A DNA stretch of 64,000 nt from Demequina soli. GTDB taxonomy: Bacteria; Actinomycetota; Actinomycetes; Actinomycetales; Demequinaceae. The notes under the pieces were generated by a model. The model saw nothing but the letters and a program-made list of their open reading frames with translations, was not told where the DNA came from and did no database searches. The translations under genes were made by a program, and so were the position numbers. The stretch is taken from contig NZ_BBLZ01000002.1 in NCBI RefSeq assembly GCF_000971195.1, positions 124,001-188,000 on the forward strand, read 5' to 3'. Below, one piece after another: positions 50,461-61,260 of the stretch (position 1 is its first letter; every line of letters starts with the position of its first letter).

Positions 50461-51800
50461 CCCAGACTGCACCCCAGGCCACCGGCGCCTTCGTCGACGA
50501 CCCGGACGCACCCGAGTACAGCGCCTACGGCGGCGACTGGAGCGAGATCGCGGAGGAGGCCGAGCGCCTCGCCCAGCAGCGCATCGTCGTCAACATGGGC
50601 CCGCAGCACCCGTCGACGCACGGTGTGCTCCGCGTGATGCTCGAGCTCGAGGGCGAGATCGTCAAGGAGGCCCGCGCCGGCATCGGCTACCTCCACACGG
50701 GCATCGAGAAGAACATGGAGTACCGCACCTGGACCCAGGGGGTGACGTTCTGCTCGCGCATGGACTACGTCGCGTCCATGGCCCAGGAGGCCGTGTACTG
50801 CATGGGCATCGAGAAGCTGCTCGGCATCACGGACGACGTCCCGGAGCGCGCGAACATCCTGCGCGTGCTCATGCTCGAGCTGACGCGCATCGGCTCGCAC
50901 CTCGTCGCGGTCGGCACGGGCGGCAACGAGATGGGCGCGACCACCGTCATGACGACGGCGTTCATCGCGCGCGAGGACACGTTCCGCATCGCGGAGATGA
51001 TCTCGGGCCTGCGCACCAACAACGCGTACATCCGCCCCGGCGGCGTCGCGCAGGACGCGCCCGAGGGCACGGTCGCGTACATCCGCGAGCTGATCCCGCA
51101 GATCAAGCAGAAGCTCGACGAGCTCGCGGACCTCCAGCTCGAGAACCCGATCTTCAAGGGCCGCCTCAAGGGCGTCGCGAACCTCGACCTCGCGGGCTGC
51201 ATGGCGCTCGGCATCACGGGCCCGATCCTCCGCTCGGCCGGCCTGCCGTACGACGTGCGCAAGGCCGAGCCGTACTTCGGCTACGAGACCTACGACTTCC
51301 AGGTGCCCACCTCGACGGACGGCGACGCGTACTCCCGCGTGGTCCTCCGCATGGAGGAGTGCTACGAGTCCCTCAAGATCGTCGCGCAGTGCTGCGACCG
51401 CCTCGAGGCGACCGAGGGCCAGCCCGTCATGGTCGCGGACAAGAAGATCGCGTGGCCGGCCCAGCTGTCCGTCGGCTCCGACGGCCAGGGCAACTCGCTC
51501 GACCACATCCGCCACATCATGGGCGAGTCGATGGAGTCGCTCATCCACCACTTCAAGCTGGTGACCGAGGGCTTCAAGGTCCCCGCGGGCCAGGTCTACG
51601 CCGCCACGGAGGGCCCGAAGGGCCTGCTCGGCGTCCACCTCGTGTCGGACGGCGGTACCAAGCCGTGGCGCGCGCACTTCCGCGACCCCGGATTCAACAA
51701 CCTGCAGGCGCTGTCCATCCTCACCGAGGGCGGTCAGGTCGCCGACGTCGTGGTGGCCATCGCCACGATCGACATGGTGCTGGGAGGCGTCGACCGATGA
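50457..51800 (+). CDS. nuoD: NADH-quinone oxidoreductase subunit D
   Basis: 447-residue quinone-site subunit related to the large subunit of NiFe hydrogenases. [22 protein letters not shown] holds the quinone-binding histidine; [18 protein letters not shown] and [25 protein letters not shown] are also diagnostic. The N-terminal 40 residues are acidic. ATG overlaps the nuoC stop by 4 bp; the end overlaps nuoE. Confidence 0.97.
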   Translation: MTQTAPQATGAFVDDPDAPEYSAYGGDWSEIAEEAERLAQQRIVVNMGPQHPSTHGVLRVMLELEGEIVKEARAGIGYLHTGIEKNMEYRTWTQGVTFCSRMDYVASMAQEAVYCMGIEKLLGITDDVPERANILRVLMLELTRIGSHLVAVGTGGNEMGATTVMTTAFIAREDTFRIAEMISGLRTNNAYIRPGGVAQDAPEGTVAYIRELIPQIKQKLDELADLQLENPIFKGRLKGVANLDLAGCMALGITGPILRSAGLPYDVRKAEPYFGYETYDFQVPTSTDGDAYSRVVLRMEECYESLKIVAQCCDRLEATEGQPVMVADKKIAWPAQLSVGSDGQGNSLDHIRHIMGESMESLIHHFKLVTEGFKVPAGQVYAATEGPKGLLGVHLVSDGGTKPWRAHFRDPGFNNLQALSILTEGGQVADVVVAIATIDMVLGGVDR

Positions 51801-52450
51801 CCTACGACGAGACCACGCTCGCGCAGCTGACCGAGGACGCCGCCGCGATCATCGCGCGCTACCCGGTCAAGCGCTCCGCGCTGCTGCCGATGCTGCACCT
51901 GGTGCAGTCGGTCGACGGCTTCGTCAGCCCCGACGGCATCCAGTTCTGCGCCGACCGGCTCGAGCTGACGGCCGCCGAGGTGTCCGCGGTCGCGACGTTC
52001 TACACGCAGTACAAGCGCCGCCCCAACGGCGAGTACCAGGTGGGCGTGTGCACCAACACGCTGTGCGCCGTCATGGGCGGCGACCGCATCTGGGACGAGC
52101 TGTCCGACCACGTCGGCGTCGGCCACGACGAGACCACCGAGGACGGGAAGATCACCCTCGAGCGCCTCGAGTGCAACGCGGCGTGCGACTACGCGCCCGT
52201 GATGATGGTCAACTGGGAGTTCTTCGACAACCAGACCCCCGAGTCCGCGAAGCAGGTCGTCGACGACCTGCGCGCGGGCAAGGACGTGGCCCCGACGCGC
52301 GGCCCCGCCACGGTGTGCTCGTTCAAGCAGGTCTCGCGCGTCCTCGCCGGCTTCGACGACGGCCGTGCGAACGAGGACCAGGGCGCCGGAGAGGCGACCC
52401 TCGCGGGCCTCGAGGCCGCCAAGGGCCAGGGCTGGGAGGCATCCAAGTGA
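51797..52450 (+). CDS. nuoE: NADH-quinone oxidoreductase subunit E
   Basis: 217-residue thioredoxin-like [2Fe-2S] subunit (cluster N1a) of the NADH module. Helical N-terminus [23 protein letters not shown], then cluster ligands in [14 protein letters not shown] and [15 protein letters not shown]. The Ala/Gly/Glu-rich tail past residue 185 is longer than in E. coli, as usual for actinobacteria. Coupled on both sides by 4 bp overlaps. Confidence 0.95.
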   Translation: MTYDETTLAQLTEDAAAIIARYPVKRSALLPMLHLVQSVDGFVSPDGIQFCADRLELTAAEVSAVATFYTQYKRRPNGEYQVGVCTNTLCAVMGGDRIWDELSDHVGVGHDETTEDGKITLERLECNAACDYAPVMMVNWEFFDNQTPESAKQVVDDLRAGKDVAPTRGPATVCSFKQVSRVLAGFDDGRANEDQGAGEATLAGLEAAKGQGWEASK

Positions 52451-53772
52451 CCGAGCTCGTCCCCGTCCTCACGGCCACGTGGGGCTCCGAGCAGTCGTGG
52501 AGCCTCGACACCTACACGAAGGCCGGCGGCTACGCGCCGCTGAAGAAGGCGCTCGGCATGGCGCCCACCGACATCATCCAGTCCGTCAAGGACTCGGGCC
52601 TGCGCGGCCGCGGCGGCGCCGGCTTCCCCACCGGCATGAAGTGGGGCTTCCTGCCCCCGGACGACGGCGGCCCGCGCTACCTCGTGGTCAACGCCGACGA
52701 GTCCGAGCCCGGCACGTGCAAGGACATCCCCACGATGCTGGCGGCGCCGCACGCGCTCGTCGAGGGCGTCGCGATCACGTCCTTCGCGATCGGCTGCAAC
52801 CACGCCTTCATCTACATCCGCGGCGAGGTGGCCCACGTCCACCGCCGCGTCCAGCAGGCCGTGCGCGAGGCGTACGAGGCCGGCCACCTGGGCAAGGACA
52901 TCCACGGCTCGGGCTTCGACCTGGACGTCACCGTCCACGCCGGCGCCGGCGCCTACATCTGCGGCGAGGAGACCGCGCTCCTCGACTCGCTCGAGGGCCG
53001 CCGCGGCCAGCCCCGCCTCAAGCCGCCGTTCCCCGCCGTCGCGGGCCTCTACGCGCGTCCCACCGTCGTCAACAACGTCGAGTCGGTGGCCTCCGTGCCG
53101 TCGATCATCGGCAACGGGGTCGACTGGTTCACCGCGATGGGCACCGAGCGCTCGAAGGGCATGGGCATCTTCTCGCTGTCCGGCCACGTCCAGCGTCCCG
53201 GTCAGTACGAGGCCCCCCTCGGCATCACGCTGCGCGAGCTCCTCCAGCTCGCGGGCGGCATCCGCGAGGGCCACGAGCTGAAGTTCTGGACCCCCGGCGG
53301 CTCCTCGACCCCGATGTTCACCGAGGACCAGCTCGACACGCCGCTCGACTACGAGGCCGTGGGCGCGGCCGGCTCGATGCTCGGCACGCGCGCGCTGCAG
53401 ATCTTCGACGAGACCACGTGCGTGGTCCGCGCGGTGACCCGCTGGACCGAGTTCTACAAGCACGAGTCCTGCGGCAAGTGCACCCCCTGCCGCGAGGGCA
53501 CGTACTGGCTCACCCAGATCCTCAAGCGCATCGAGGGCGGCCGCGGCACGCAGGCCGACATCCAGCAGCTGCTCGACACGTGCGACTCCATCGCCGGCCG
53601 CTCGTTCTGCGCGCTCGGCGACGGCGCCACGTCGTCGATCATCAGCTCCGTCAAGCTCTTCCGCGAGGAGTACGAGGCCCACGTCGAGCAGGGCGGCTGC
53701 CCGTTCGACCACGCCGCCTCGGCGCTCTTCGAGTACTCCGACACGCCCGCCACCGAGGAGGCGCACGCATGA
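52447..53772 (+). CDS. nuoF: NADH-quinone oxidoreductase subunit F
   Basis: 441-residue NADH- and FMN-binding subunit. Glycine-rich NADH loop [18 protein letters not shown] (about 51-68), FMN-binding [16 protein letters not shown] and [19 protein letters not shown], [4Fe-4S] N3 ligands in [13 protein letters not shown] plus the later Cys in [13 protein letters not shown] start at 52447 overlaps the nuoE stop. The end overlaps nuoG. Confidence 0.97.
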   Translation: MTELVPVLTATWGSEQSWSLDTYTKAGGYAPLKKALGMAPTDIIQSVKDSGLRGRGGAGFPTGMKWGFLPPDDGGPRYLVVNADESEPGTCKDIPTMLAAPHALVEGVAITSFAIGCNHAFIYIRGEVAHVHRRVQQAVREAYEAGHLGKDIHGSGFDLDVTVHAGAGAYICGEETALLDSLEGRRGQPRLKPPFPAVAGLYARPTVVNNVESVASVPSIIGNGVDWFTAMGTERSKGMGIFSLSGHVQRPGQYEAPLGITLRELLQLAGGIREGHELKFWTPGGSSTPMFTEDQLDTPLDYEAVGAAGSMLGTRALQIFDETTCVVRAVTRWTEFYKHESCGKCTPCREGTYWLTQILKRIEGGRGTQADIQQLLDTCDSIAGRSFCALGDGATSSIISSVKLFREEYEAHVEQGGCPFDHAASALFEYSDTPATEEAHA

Positions 53773-56243
53773 CCGCGACCGCGGACAAGCCGGCAGCGGC
53801 GGCCGTCGAGACCGTCACCCTGACGATCGACGGCACCGAGGTCACCGTGCCCAAGGGCACGCTCATCATCCGGGCCGCCGAGCAGGTCGGCATCGAGATC
53901 CCGCGCTTCTGCGACCACCCGGCGCTCAAGCCCGCCGGCGCGTGCCGCCAGTGCCTCGTCGACGTCGCGAGCCCCGGCCCCGACGGCAACCTGCGCGCGT
54001 TCCCGAAGCCGCAGGCCTCGTGCACCATGACGGTGTCGCCCGGGATGGTGGTGAACACGCAGCACACCTCCGAGGAGGCCGACCGCGCCCAGAAGGGCGT
54101 GATGGAGCTGCTGCTCATCAACCACCCGCTCGACTGCCCCGTCTGCGACAAGGGCGGCGAGTGCCCCCTGCAGAACCAGGCGATGAGCCACGGTCGCCCC
54201 GAGAGCCGCTTCGTCGACGTCAAGCGCGTCTTCGAGAAGCCCCTCGCGCTCAGCTCCGAGATCCTGCTCGACCGTGAGCGCTGCGTCCTGTGCCAGCGCT
54301 GCACCCGCTTCTCCAAGGAGATTGCCGGGGACGCCTTCATCGATCTGCAGAATAGGGGCGCGCAGCAGCAGATCGGCACGTTCGACGAGGACGTGCTCGA
54401 CTTCGACGGCTACCGCCCCGTGGGCGCCGCCGCCGTCGACGAGTCGGGCAAGGCGTTCTCCTCCTACTACTCCGGCAACACGGTCCAGATCTGCCCCGTG
54501 GGCGCCCTGACCTCCGCCGCGTACCGCTTCCGCTCGCGCCCGTTCGACCTCGTGTCCTCCGCGAGCATCTCCGAGCACGACTCGTCCGGCGCGGCCATCC
54601 GCATCGACCACCGCCGCGGCACCATCCTGCGCCGCCTCGCGGACAACGACCCGGTCGTCAACGAGGACTGGATCACCGACAAGGACCGCTTCGCGTTCGC
54701 GTGGCAGAACCTGTCCGACCGCCTCACCCGCCCGCTCGTCCGCAAGGACGGCGAGCTCGTCGAGACGTCGTGGCCCGAGGCGCTCGCCGCCGCGGCGGCC
54801 GGCATCAAGGCCCACACCGGGGACGATGCGTCGGCGGCGGTCCTCGTCGGCGGTCGCGTCACGCTCGAGGACGCCTACGCGTACCAGAAGCTCGCCCGCG
54901 TGGTGCTCGGCACCAACGACGTCGACGCGCGCGCCCGCGCCGCCTCGGACGAGGAGCAGGCGTTCCTTGGCTCGCAGGTCGCCGGCACCGGGCTCGGCGT
55001 GACGTTCGGCGAGCTCGAGAAGGCGCCCGTGGTCGTGCTCGTCGGCTTCGAGGCCGAGGACGAGGGCGGCGTGGTTTTCCTGCGCCTGCGCAAGTCTCTC
55101 GGCCGCCAGCGCGTCGTCGCCATCGCGCCGTACCTCACGCGCGGCGCGCAGAAGCTCGACGCGAGCCTCGTGCCCGCGCTGCCCGGCCGCGAGGCCGCCG
55201 CCCTGGCGGACCTGCCCGAGGACGTCCGCGAGGCGCTGTCGCAGCCCGGCGCGGTCGTCGTGCTCGGCGAGCGTGCGGCCGAGGCCCCCGGCTCGTTCAC
55301 CGCGGCCCTGGACCTCGCATCGTCCACCGGCGCGCGCCTGGCGTGGATCCCGCGCCGTGCGGGCGAGCGCGGCGCCGTCGAGGCGGGCACCCTGCCCGGC
55401 CTCCTCCCCGGCGGCCGCGCCGCGACCCTCAAGGGTGCGCGCGAGGCGGTCGCCCAGGCGTGGGGCGTCGAGTCCCTGCCGACCGCGAAGGGCCGCGACA
55501 CCGCGGGCATCGTCGCGGCGGCCGCCGAGGGCGCCATCGGCGCGCTCGTGGTCGGCGGCGTGAGCGCCTCCGACCTCACCGGCGACGTCGCCGCCGCGCT
55601 CGAGGCCACCGGCTTCGTCGTGTCGCTCGAGGTGCGCCGCAGCGAGATCGCCGAGGCCGCCGACGTGGTCCTGCCCGTCGCGCCGCCGTCGGAGAAGTCC
55701 GGCACGTTCGTCAACTGGGAGGGTCGCCTGCGCTCGTTCGCCACCGCGATCCACACCGACGCGATGTCCGACCACCGCGTGCTCGACCTGCTTGCCCGCG
55801 AGTGGGGCGTCGAGCTCGGCACCGCGACGGTCGAGGCCGTCAACGCCGAGCTCGCGGCCCTGGGCGCCGCCGACGCCGGTGAGCGTCCCGCGGCCCCCAA
55901 GGTCAAGGCCCCCGCGCGCAGCCCGCGCGCCAAGAAGGGCACCGCGCTGCTCGCCTCGTGGCACCAGCTGGTCGACGAGGGCGCGCTGCAGGACGGCGAG
56001 CCCTACCTCGCCGGCACCGGCCGCGCCGCCGTCGCCCGCATGTCGCAGGCCACCGCCGACGCGCTCGGCGACGCCGCGAGCGTGACCGTGTCCACCGAGG
56101 CCGGCGCCATCGAGCTGCCGGTCGTCGTGACCGACATGGTCGACGGCGCCGTGTGGGTGCCGCTCAAGTCCCCCGGCTCCTGGGTGGCGCGCGACCTGCG
56201 CGCCGGCGCGGGTGCCGTCGTCACCGTGAAGGGAGCGGCATGA
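53769..56243 (+). CDS. nuoG: NADH-quinone oxidoreductase subunit G
   Basis: 824-residue multi-cluster subunit. The N-terminal ferredoxin domain holds [2Fe-2S] ligands in [20 protein letters not shown] and a later Cys in QASCTM. Next come the His/Cys cluster segment [21 protein letters not shown], then [12 protein letters not shown] and [13 protein letters not shown] molybdopterin-oxidoreductase-like domain without active metal site fills about 240-680. A basic, Pro/Ala-rich linker [14 protein letters not shown] (about 713-726) precedes the C-terminal beta-barrel-like domain. Overlaps both neighbours by 4 bp. Confidence 0.96.
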   Translation: MTATADKPAAAAVETVTLTIDGTEVTVPKGTLIIRAAEQVGIEIPRFCDHPALKPAGACRQCLVDVASPGPDGNLRAFPKPQASCTMTVSPGMVVNTQHTSEEADRAQKGVMELLLINHPLDCPVCDKGGECPLQNQAMSHGRPESRFVDVKRVFEKPLALSSEILLDRERCVLCQRCTRFSKEIAGDAFIDLQNRGAQQQIGTFDEDVLDFDGYRPVGAAAVDESGKAFSSYYSGNTVQICPVGALTSAAYRFRSRPFDLVSSASISEHDSSGAAIRIDHRRGTILRRLADNDPVVNEDWITDKDRFAFAWQNLSDRLTRPLVRKDGELVETSWPEALAAAAAGIKAHTGDDASAAVLVGGRVTLEDAYAYQKLARVVLGTNDVDARARAASDEEQAFLGSQVAGTGLGVTFGELEKAPVVVLVGFEAEDEGGVVFLRLRKSLGRQRVVAIAPYLTRGAQKLDASLVPALPGREAAALADLPEDVREALSQPGAVVVLGERAAEAPGSFTAALDLASSTGARLAWIPRRAGERGAVEAGTLPGLLPGGRAATLKGAREAVAQAWGVESLPTAKGRDTAGIVAAAAEGAIGALVVGGVSASDLTGDVAAALEATGFVVSLEVRRSEIAEAADVVLPVAPPSEKSGTFVNWEGRLRSFATAIHTDAMSDHRVLDLLAREWGVELGTATVEAVNAELAALGAADAGERPAAPKVKAPARSPRAKKGTALLASWHQLVDEGALQDGEPYLAGTGRAAVARMSQATADALGDAASVTVSTEAGAIELPVVVTDMVDGAVWVPLKSPGSWVARDLRAGAGAVVTVKGAA

Positions 56244-57583
56244 TGGCCGGTCTCCTGGCCTCCGCGTCCGACGTCACCGCCGCCGAGGCGCTGGCGCAGG
56301 ACACCATCTGGGTGGTGATCGTCAAGGCGGTCCTCATCGTCGCGTTCCTGCTCACGTCCGTGCTGTTCGCGGTGTGGTTCGAGCGCCGCGTGATCGGCCG
56401 CCTCCAGGAGCGCCCGGGCCCGAACGTCCGCGGCCCGCTCGGCCTCCTGCAGTCGGTCGCCGACGCGATGAAGCTCCTGTTCAAGGAGGACATCACCGTC
56501 CGCGCGTCGGAGAAGATCCTCTACATCGCGGCGCCGATGATCTCGGTATTCTCCGCGCTGCTGATCTTCTCGGTCATCCCGTTCGGCCCCGACACACGCA
56601 TCTACGGCACCGACTTCTCGACGCCGCTGCAGCTCACCGACTTCCCGGTCGCCGTGCTGTTCATCCTCGCGTGCGCCGCCGTCGGCGTGTACGGCATCGT
56701 CCTCGGCGGCTGGGCCTCCGGCTCCACCTACCCGCTCATGGGCGCGATCCGCTCGACCGCGCAGGTGATCTCCTACGAGCTCGCGATGGGCCTCTCGCTC
56801 GTCACCGTGTTCCTGCTGTCGGGCACGATGAGCACCTCGGGGATCGTCGACGCGCAGGCCGACCGCTGGTGGGCCTGGCCGCTGTTCCCGGCGTTCATCC
56901 TCTACATCATCTCCATGGTCGGCGAGACCAACCGCCTGCCCTTCGACCTCCCCGAGGCCGAGGGCGAGCTGGTCGCCGGCTTCATGACGGAGTACTCGTC
57001 CATGAAGTTCGCGTGGTTCTTCCTCGCGGAGTACATGAACATGATCAACGTCTCCGCGGTCGCCTCGACCCTGTTCCTGGGCGGCTGGCGCGCGCCGTGG
57101 CCCGCCTCGTGGCCGGGCGCCGAGTTCCTCAACACCGGCATCTTCCCGCCCATCTGGCTCATCGCGAAGATCTGGCTCCTCATGTTCGTGTTCGTGTGGA
57201 TCCGCGGCTCGGTGCTGCGCTTCCGCTACGACCAGTTCATGAAGTTCGGCTGGAAGGTGCTCATCCCCGTCGGCCTCGGCTGGGTGGTGTTCTTCTCGGT
57301 CGGGCGCGCGACGTTCGACCACTTCGGCCGCGACCTCAACGTCTACGACGCGGTCGCCGGGCTCATCGCCATCCTTATCACCATCGCGGTGTGGAGCTTC
57401 ATCTCCGACTCGAAGGCCAAGGCCGAGGAGGAGAGCGACGCGGACGCCGAGCCCGAGGTGCTCGACGCGTTCGCCGGCGGCTACCCGGTGCCGCCCATGC
57501 CGCACCAGGTGCTGCCCCCGTCCCCGCGCTCGGGCCGTACGGTCGAGGCGCATGTCGGTTCTCGAGAGGAGGACTCCGAGTGA
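56240..57583 (+). CDS. nuoH: NADH-quinone oxidoreductase subunit H
   Basis: 447-residue membrane subunit forming the quinone-access channel. Signature [34 protein letters not shown]; also [11 protein letters not shown] and [28 protein letters not shown] with its conserved glutamates. About eight helices. The C-terminal tail beyond about 390 is a 55-residue Asp/Glu/Pro-rich extension ([14 protein letters not shown]), longer than in E. coli. ATG at 56240 overlaps nuoG; a second ATG follows immediately. Confidence 0.96.
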   Translation: MMAGLLASASDVTAAEALAQDTIWVVIVKAVLIVAFLLTSVLFAVWFERRVIGRLQERPGPNVRGPLGLLQSVADAMKLLFKEDITVRASEKILYIAAPMISVFSALLIFSVIPFGPDTRIYGTDFSTPLQLTDFPVAVLFILACAAVGVYGIVLGGWASGSTYPLMGAIRSTAQVISYELAMGLSLVTVFLLSGTMSTSGIVDAQADRWWAWPLFPAFILYIISMVGETNRLPFDLPEAEGELVAGFMTEYSSMKFAWFFLAEYMNMINVSAVASTLFLGGWRAPWPASWPGAEFLNTGIFPPIWLIAKIWLLMFVFVWIRGSVLRFRYDQFMKFGWKVLIPVGLGWVVFFSVGRATFDHFGRDLNVYDAVAGLIAILITIAVWSFISDSKAKAEEESDADAEPEVLDAFAGGYPVPPMPHQVLPPSPRSGRTVEAHVGSREEDSE

Positions 57584-58338
57584 GCGGGTCCGACGAGGTC
57601 TGGAAGGTCAACCGCGAGCGCGACGGCAAGCGCGAGACCTTCGAGTCCAACCTGCCCAAGAAGGGTCCGATCGGCGAGGCGCTCGCGCCCGTCGCCGGGT
57701 TCGGCGTGTCTCTGCGCAACTTCTTCCGTCCGACGGTGACGGAGCAGTACCCGCGCGTGAAGACGCCCACCATGCCGCGCTACCATGGCCGCCACCAGCT
57801 CAACCGTCACCCCGACGGCCTCGAGAAGTGCATCGGCTGCGAGCTGTGCGCGTGGGCCTGCCCCGCGGACGCGATCTACGTCGAGGCGGACTCCAACACG
57901 CCCGACCACCAGGTCAGCCCCGGCGAGCGCTACGGCCGCGTCTACCAGATCAACTACCTGCGCTGCATCTTCTGCGGCCTGTGCATCGAGGCGTGCCCCA
58001 CGCGTGCGCTCACGATGACCAACGAGTACGAGCTCGCGGGCCCCACCCGCGAGGGCCTCATCTACGAGAAGCAGGACCTGCTCGCCCCCATGGGCGCGAA
58101 CATGCTCGCGGCGCCGCACCCGATGGTGCCCGGCACCACGGACGGCTCGTACTACCGCCAGGAGGTCACGGGCCCGGTCGACGAGCAGATCGCGTGGGTG
58201 CGTGAGCACCGCCCGTCGGACCCGACGCTGCCCGAGCACCGCGTCGACGCCGCGGCGACGGACGATGCGCCCCACCAGGTCCGCTACACGTCGCCGCAGC
58301 ACGCGGCCGGCGAGCGCCACGAGGGCGGTGCGGTCTGA
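57580..58338 (+). CDS. nuoI: NADH-quinone oxidoreductase subunit I
   Basis: 252-residue subunit with two [4Fe-4S] clusters (N6a/N6b): [20 protein letters not shown] and [20 protein letters not shown], each CxxCxxCxxx[17 protein letters not shown] and MTNEYELAG are family-typical. The C-terminal 80 residues are a low-complexity extension past the usual end. GTG at 57580 overlaps the nuoH stop. Confidence 0.96.
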   Translation: MSGSDEVWKVNRERDGKRETFESNLPKKGPIGEALAPVAGFGVSLRNFFRPTVTEQYPRVKTPTMPRYHGRHQLNRHPDGLEKCIGCELCAWACPADAIYVEADSNTPDHQVSPGERYGRVYQINYLRCIFCGLCIEACPTRALTMTNEYELAGPTREGLIYEKQDLLAPMGANMLAAPHPMVPGTTDGSYYRQEVTGPVDEQIAWVREHRPSDPTLPEHRVDAAATDDAPHQVRYTSPQHAAGERHEGGAV

Positions 58339-59075
58339 TGGTCAACACGGTCATGTTCTGGATCATCGCCGCGCTGACGGTGATCCCCGCGCTGTCCCTG
58401 CTGTTCGCCCGCAAGGCGGTCCACGTCGCGATGTCGGTGGTGCTCGTGATGGTCGGCCTCGCGGCCGCGTACGTCACGCTCTCCGCGCCGTTCCTCGGCA
58501 TGGTGCAGATCGTCGTCTACACCGGCGCGGTCATGATGCTCTTCCTCTTCGTGCTCATGCTGGTCGGCGTCGACCAGCGCGAGGACCTCAAGGAGACCAT
58601 CAAGGGCCAGCGCTGGATCGGCCTGCTCGCGGCCGCCGGGCTCGGTGCGTTCCTCGTCTCGATCATCGGCCGCGTCACGCTGCCGACCGCGGACACCATG
58701 CCCTCGGGCGACCCGGAGGCCGTCGCGATCGCGCTGTTCGACCGCTACGTCCTCGTCATCGAGGTCCTCGGCTTCGTGCTCATCACCGCGGCCGTCGGCG
58801 CGCTCGTGCTCACGCACACGCCGCGCCTGCGCCCCCGCAAGACGCAGCTCGAGGTCCAGCGCGACCGCGTGCGCGTCGGCGCGGACCCTGTCAACAAGCC
58901 GATGCCGGGCGTCTACGCGCGTCACAACGCGCTCGACGTGCCCGCGCTCGACCCCGAGGGCAAGCCCATCGAGCACTCGGTGTCCCGCGTGCTCGAGATC
59001 CGCCACCAGACTCAGGAGGGCGCGGAGTTCCGCGCCGCGCTCGAGGACCCGTCGCGCAAGGAGGGCGACCGCTGA
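58338..59075 (+). CDS. nuoJ: NADH-quinone oxidoreductase subunit J
   Basis: 245-residue membrane subunit. The pi-bulge helix region [24 protein letters not shown] is clear, with five helices in the first 160 residues and a hydrophilic C-terminal tail of about 80 residues. ATG shares one base with the nuoI stop. Confidence 0.95.
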   Translation: MVNTVMFWIIAALTVIPALSLLFARKAVHVAMSVVLVMVGLAAAYVTLSAPFLGMVQIVVYTGAVMMLFLFVLMLVGVDQREDLKETIKGQRWIGLLAAAGLGAFLVSIIGRVTLPTADTMPSGDPEAVAIALFDRYVLVIEVLGFVLITAAVGALVLTHTPRLRPRKTQLEVQRDRVRVGADPVNKPMPGVYARHNALDVPALDPEGKPIEHSVSRVLEIRHQTQEGAEFRAALEDPSRKEGDR

Positions 59076-59374
59076 TGGACCCCATCAACTTCGTCATCCT
59101 CGCGAGCATCCTGTTCGCGATCGGCGCGGCCGCCGTGCTGCTGCGCCGCAACGCGATCATCGCGTTCATGGGCGTGGAGCTCATGCTCAACGCCGCCAAC
59201 CTCGCCCTCGTCGCCTTCTCCCGCATGCACGGTGAGATCGACGGCCAGATCATGGCGTTCTTCGTCCTGACCGTGGCGGCGGCGGAGGTCGTGGTCGGGC
59301 TCGGCATCATCATCGCCGTGTTCCGCGCGCGCCAGACCATCTCGCTCGACGAACCCGCTGAGCTGAAGGGCTGA
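59075..59374 (+). CDS. nuoK: NADH-quinone oxidoreductase subunit K
   Basis: 99-residue, three-helix antiporter-related subunit. Conserved glutamates for proton translocation occur in [18 protein letters not shown] and [22 protein letters not shown] shares a base with the nuoJ stop; nuoL begins two bases after its stop. Confidence 0.96.
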   Translation: MDPINFVILASILFAIGAAAVLLRRNAIIAFMGVELMLNAANLALVAFSRMHGEIDGQIMAFFVLTVAAAEVVVGLGIIIAVFRARQTISLDEPAELKG

Positions 59375-59376
59375 CC

Positions 59377-61257
59377 ATGCTTGATCTCACCTGGCTTCTC
59401 ATCGCCGTGCCCTTGGCCAGCGCCGCCTTCCTGCTCCTCGCGGGCAAGCGCGCCGACAGGTGGGGCCACTGGGTCGGCGTCGGCGCATCGTCCGCCGCCT
59501 TCGTCGTCGGCCTCGTCGCGCTCATCCAGATGCTCGGCCTCGACTCCGAGGACCGCGCCCATGCGGTGCACCTCTTCACGTGGATCCCCGGCGGCGAGCT
59601 CAACCTCGACGCCGGACTGCTGGTGGACCCCCTGTCGATGACGTTCGTCATGCTCGTCACGTTCGTGGGCACGCTCATCCACGTCTACTCCGTGGCCTAC
59701 ATGGAGCACGACGCCTCGCGCCGCCGCTTCTTCGCGTACCTCAACCTGTTCGTCGCGGCGATGCTGCTGCTGGTCCTCGCGGACTCCTACCTCCTGCTGT
59801 TCGTCGGCTGGGAGGGCGTGGGCCTCGCGTCGTACCTGCTCATCGGCTTCTGGAACCACAAGCCCGAGTACGCGACCGCCGCGAACAAGGCCTTCGTGGT
59901 CAACCGCATCGGCGACATCGGCCTCATCCTCGCGATGGGCCTGATGTTCACGTACTTCGGCGCGCTCGACTTCGGCTCGGTGTTCGCCGCGGTCCCGCAG
60001 GCCTCCACCGCGCAGCTCACCGCGATCGGCCTCATGCTGCTCGTCGCGGCGTGCGGCAAGTCCGCGCAGTTCCCGCTGCAGTCCTGGCTGGGCGACGCGA
60101 TGGCCGGCCCGACGCCGGTGTCCGCGCTCATCCACGCCGCGACGATGGTCACCGCGGGCGTCTACCTCATCGTGCGCTCCGCGCCGATCTTCGAGGGCGC
60201 CCCCGCCGCGCAGACCACGGTCGCCGCGATCGGAGCGTTCACCCTCATCCTCGGCGCGCTCATCGGCATGGCCAAGGACGACATCAAGAAGGCGCTCGCC
60301 GCCTCGACGATGTCGCAGATCGGCTACATGATGCTCGCCGCGGGCCTCGGCCCCGTGGGCTATGCGTTCGCGATCTTCCACCTCGTCACGCACGGCTTCT
60401 TCAAGGCCGGCATGTTCCTCGGCGCGGGCTCGGTCATGCACGGCATGAACGACCAGGTCGACATGCGCCGCTTCGGCGCGCTGCGCACCGCGATGGTCAC
60501 CACCTGGGTCACCTTCGGCCTCGGCTGGCTCGCGATCCTCGGCGTCCCGCCGTTCTCCGGCTTCTGGTCCAAGGACAAGATCATCGAGGCCGCGTTCATC
60601 GGCGACGACGTCCAGCCGTGGATCCTCGGCGGCGCCGCACTCATCGGCGCCGGCCTCACCGCGTTCTACATGTCGCGCCTGTTCTTCATGACGTTCCACG
60701 GCAAGGCCCGCTGGACCGACGAGCAGCACCCGCACGAGTCGCCGGCCCTCATGACGGTGCCGATGATCATCCTCGCCGTGGGCTCCGCCTTCCTGGGCCT
60801 CATCCTCGCGACGGGCGACCGCTTCGTCACGTGGCTCGAGCCGGTCACCGGCCACGCCGAGCACGGCGAGCCCGTCCTGCCCGCCGCGGTCATCATGGTC
60901 GCCACCCTGCTGCTCGTCGCGCTCGGCGCGTGGATCGCGTGGCGCAAGTACGGCGCCGCGGACGTGCCCGAGACGGCCCCGGCCGCCTCGCTGGCGACCA
61001 TCGCCGCGCGCAACGACATGTTCCAGGACTCCGTCAACAGGGGCGTGTTCGAGCGCCCCGGCACCCACCTCACGCGCACCCTCGTGTACGCCGATGCAGC
61101 GCTCGTGGACGGCGCGGTCGACGCGACCGCGCACGCCTTCGCCCGCACCGGCGAGGTCACGCGCAAGACGCAGAACGGCCAGGTCCGCTCCTACGCGCTG
61201 ACCATGGTGGTGGGGCTCGTCATCGTCATCCTCGTCGTGGTCCAGGGGGGTCTCTAA
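59377..61257 (+). CDS. nuoL: NADH-quinone oxidoreductase subunit L
   Basis: 626-residue Mrp-antiporter-like proton pump at the distal end of the membrane arm. [21 protein letters not shown] holds the conserved TM5 glutamate; [56 protein letters not shown] and [20 protein letters not shown] carry the lysine/histidine relay. A lateral helix and final anchor helix ([18 protein letters not shown]) close the protein. Confidence 0.97.
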   Translation: MLDLTWLLIAVPLASAAFLLLAGKRADRWGHWVGVGASSAAFVVGLVALIQMLGLDSEDRAHAVHLFTWIPGGELNLDAGLLVDPLSMTFVMLVTFVGTLIHVYSVAYMEHDASRRRFFAYLNLFVAAMLLLVLADSYLLLFVGWEGVGLASYLLIGFWNHKPEYATAANKAFVVNRIGDIGLILAMGLMFTYFGALDFGSVFAAVPQASTAQLTAIGLMLLVAACGKSAQFPLQSWLGDAMAGPTPVSALIHAATMVTAGVYLIVRSAPIFEGAPAAQTTVAAIGAFTLILGALIGMAKDDIKKALAASTMSQIGYMMLAAGLGPVGYAFAIFHLVTHGFFKAGMFLGAGSVMHGMNDQVDMRRFGALRTAMVTTWVTFGLGWLAILGVPPFSGFWSKDKIIEAAFIGDDVQPWILGGAALIGAGLTAFYMSRLFFMTFHGKARWTDEQHPHESPALMTVPMIILAVGSAFLGLILATGDRFVTWLEPVTGHAEHGEPVLPAAVIMVATLLLVALGAWIAWRKYGAADVPETAPAASLATIAARNDMFQDSVNRGVFERPGTHLTRTLVYADAALVDGAVDATAHAFARTGEVTRKTQNGQVRSYALTMVVGLVIVILVVVQGGL

Positions 61258-61260
61258 ACC

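Larger units (their letters stand above)
315..59493. repeat. Dispersed 10-mer family GGACGATGCG
   Basis: Exact copies seen by eye. Plus strand, start positions: 3790, 11636, 16753, 18877, 20330, 30563, 33750, 34751, 39401, 41736, 46003, 47456, 49977, 54821, 58260. Minus strand, plus-strand coordinates: 315, 5796, 13830, 21721, 34809, 35628, 40606, 43623, 44832, 47356, 55316, 59484. GCACGATGCG variants: 8975, 12730, 21416, 27588, 43389 (plus) and 25645, 39307 (minus). Copies lie in genes (as Asp-Asp-Ala, Ala-Ser-Ser, Ala-His-Arg-Pro or Arg-Ile-Val, in different frames) and in spacers. My list may miss some. Confidence 0.85.
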
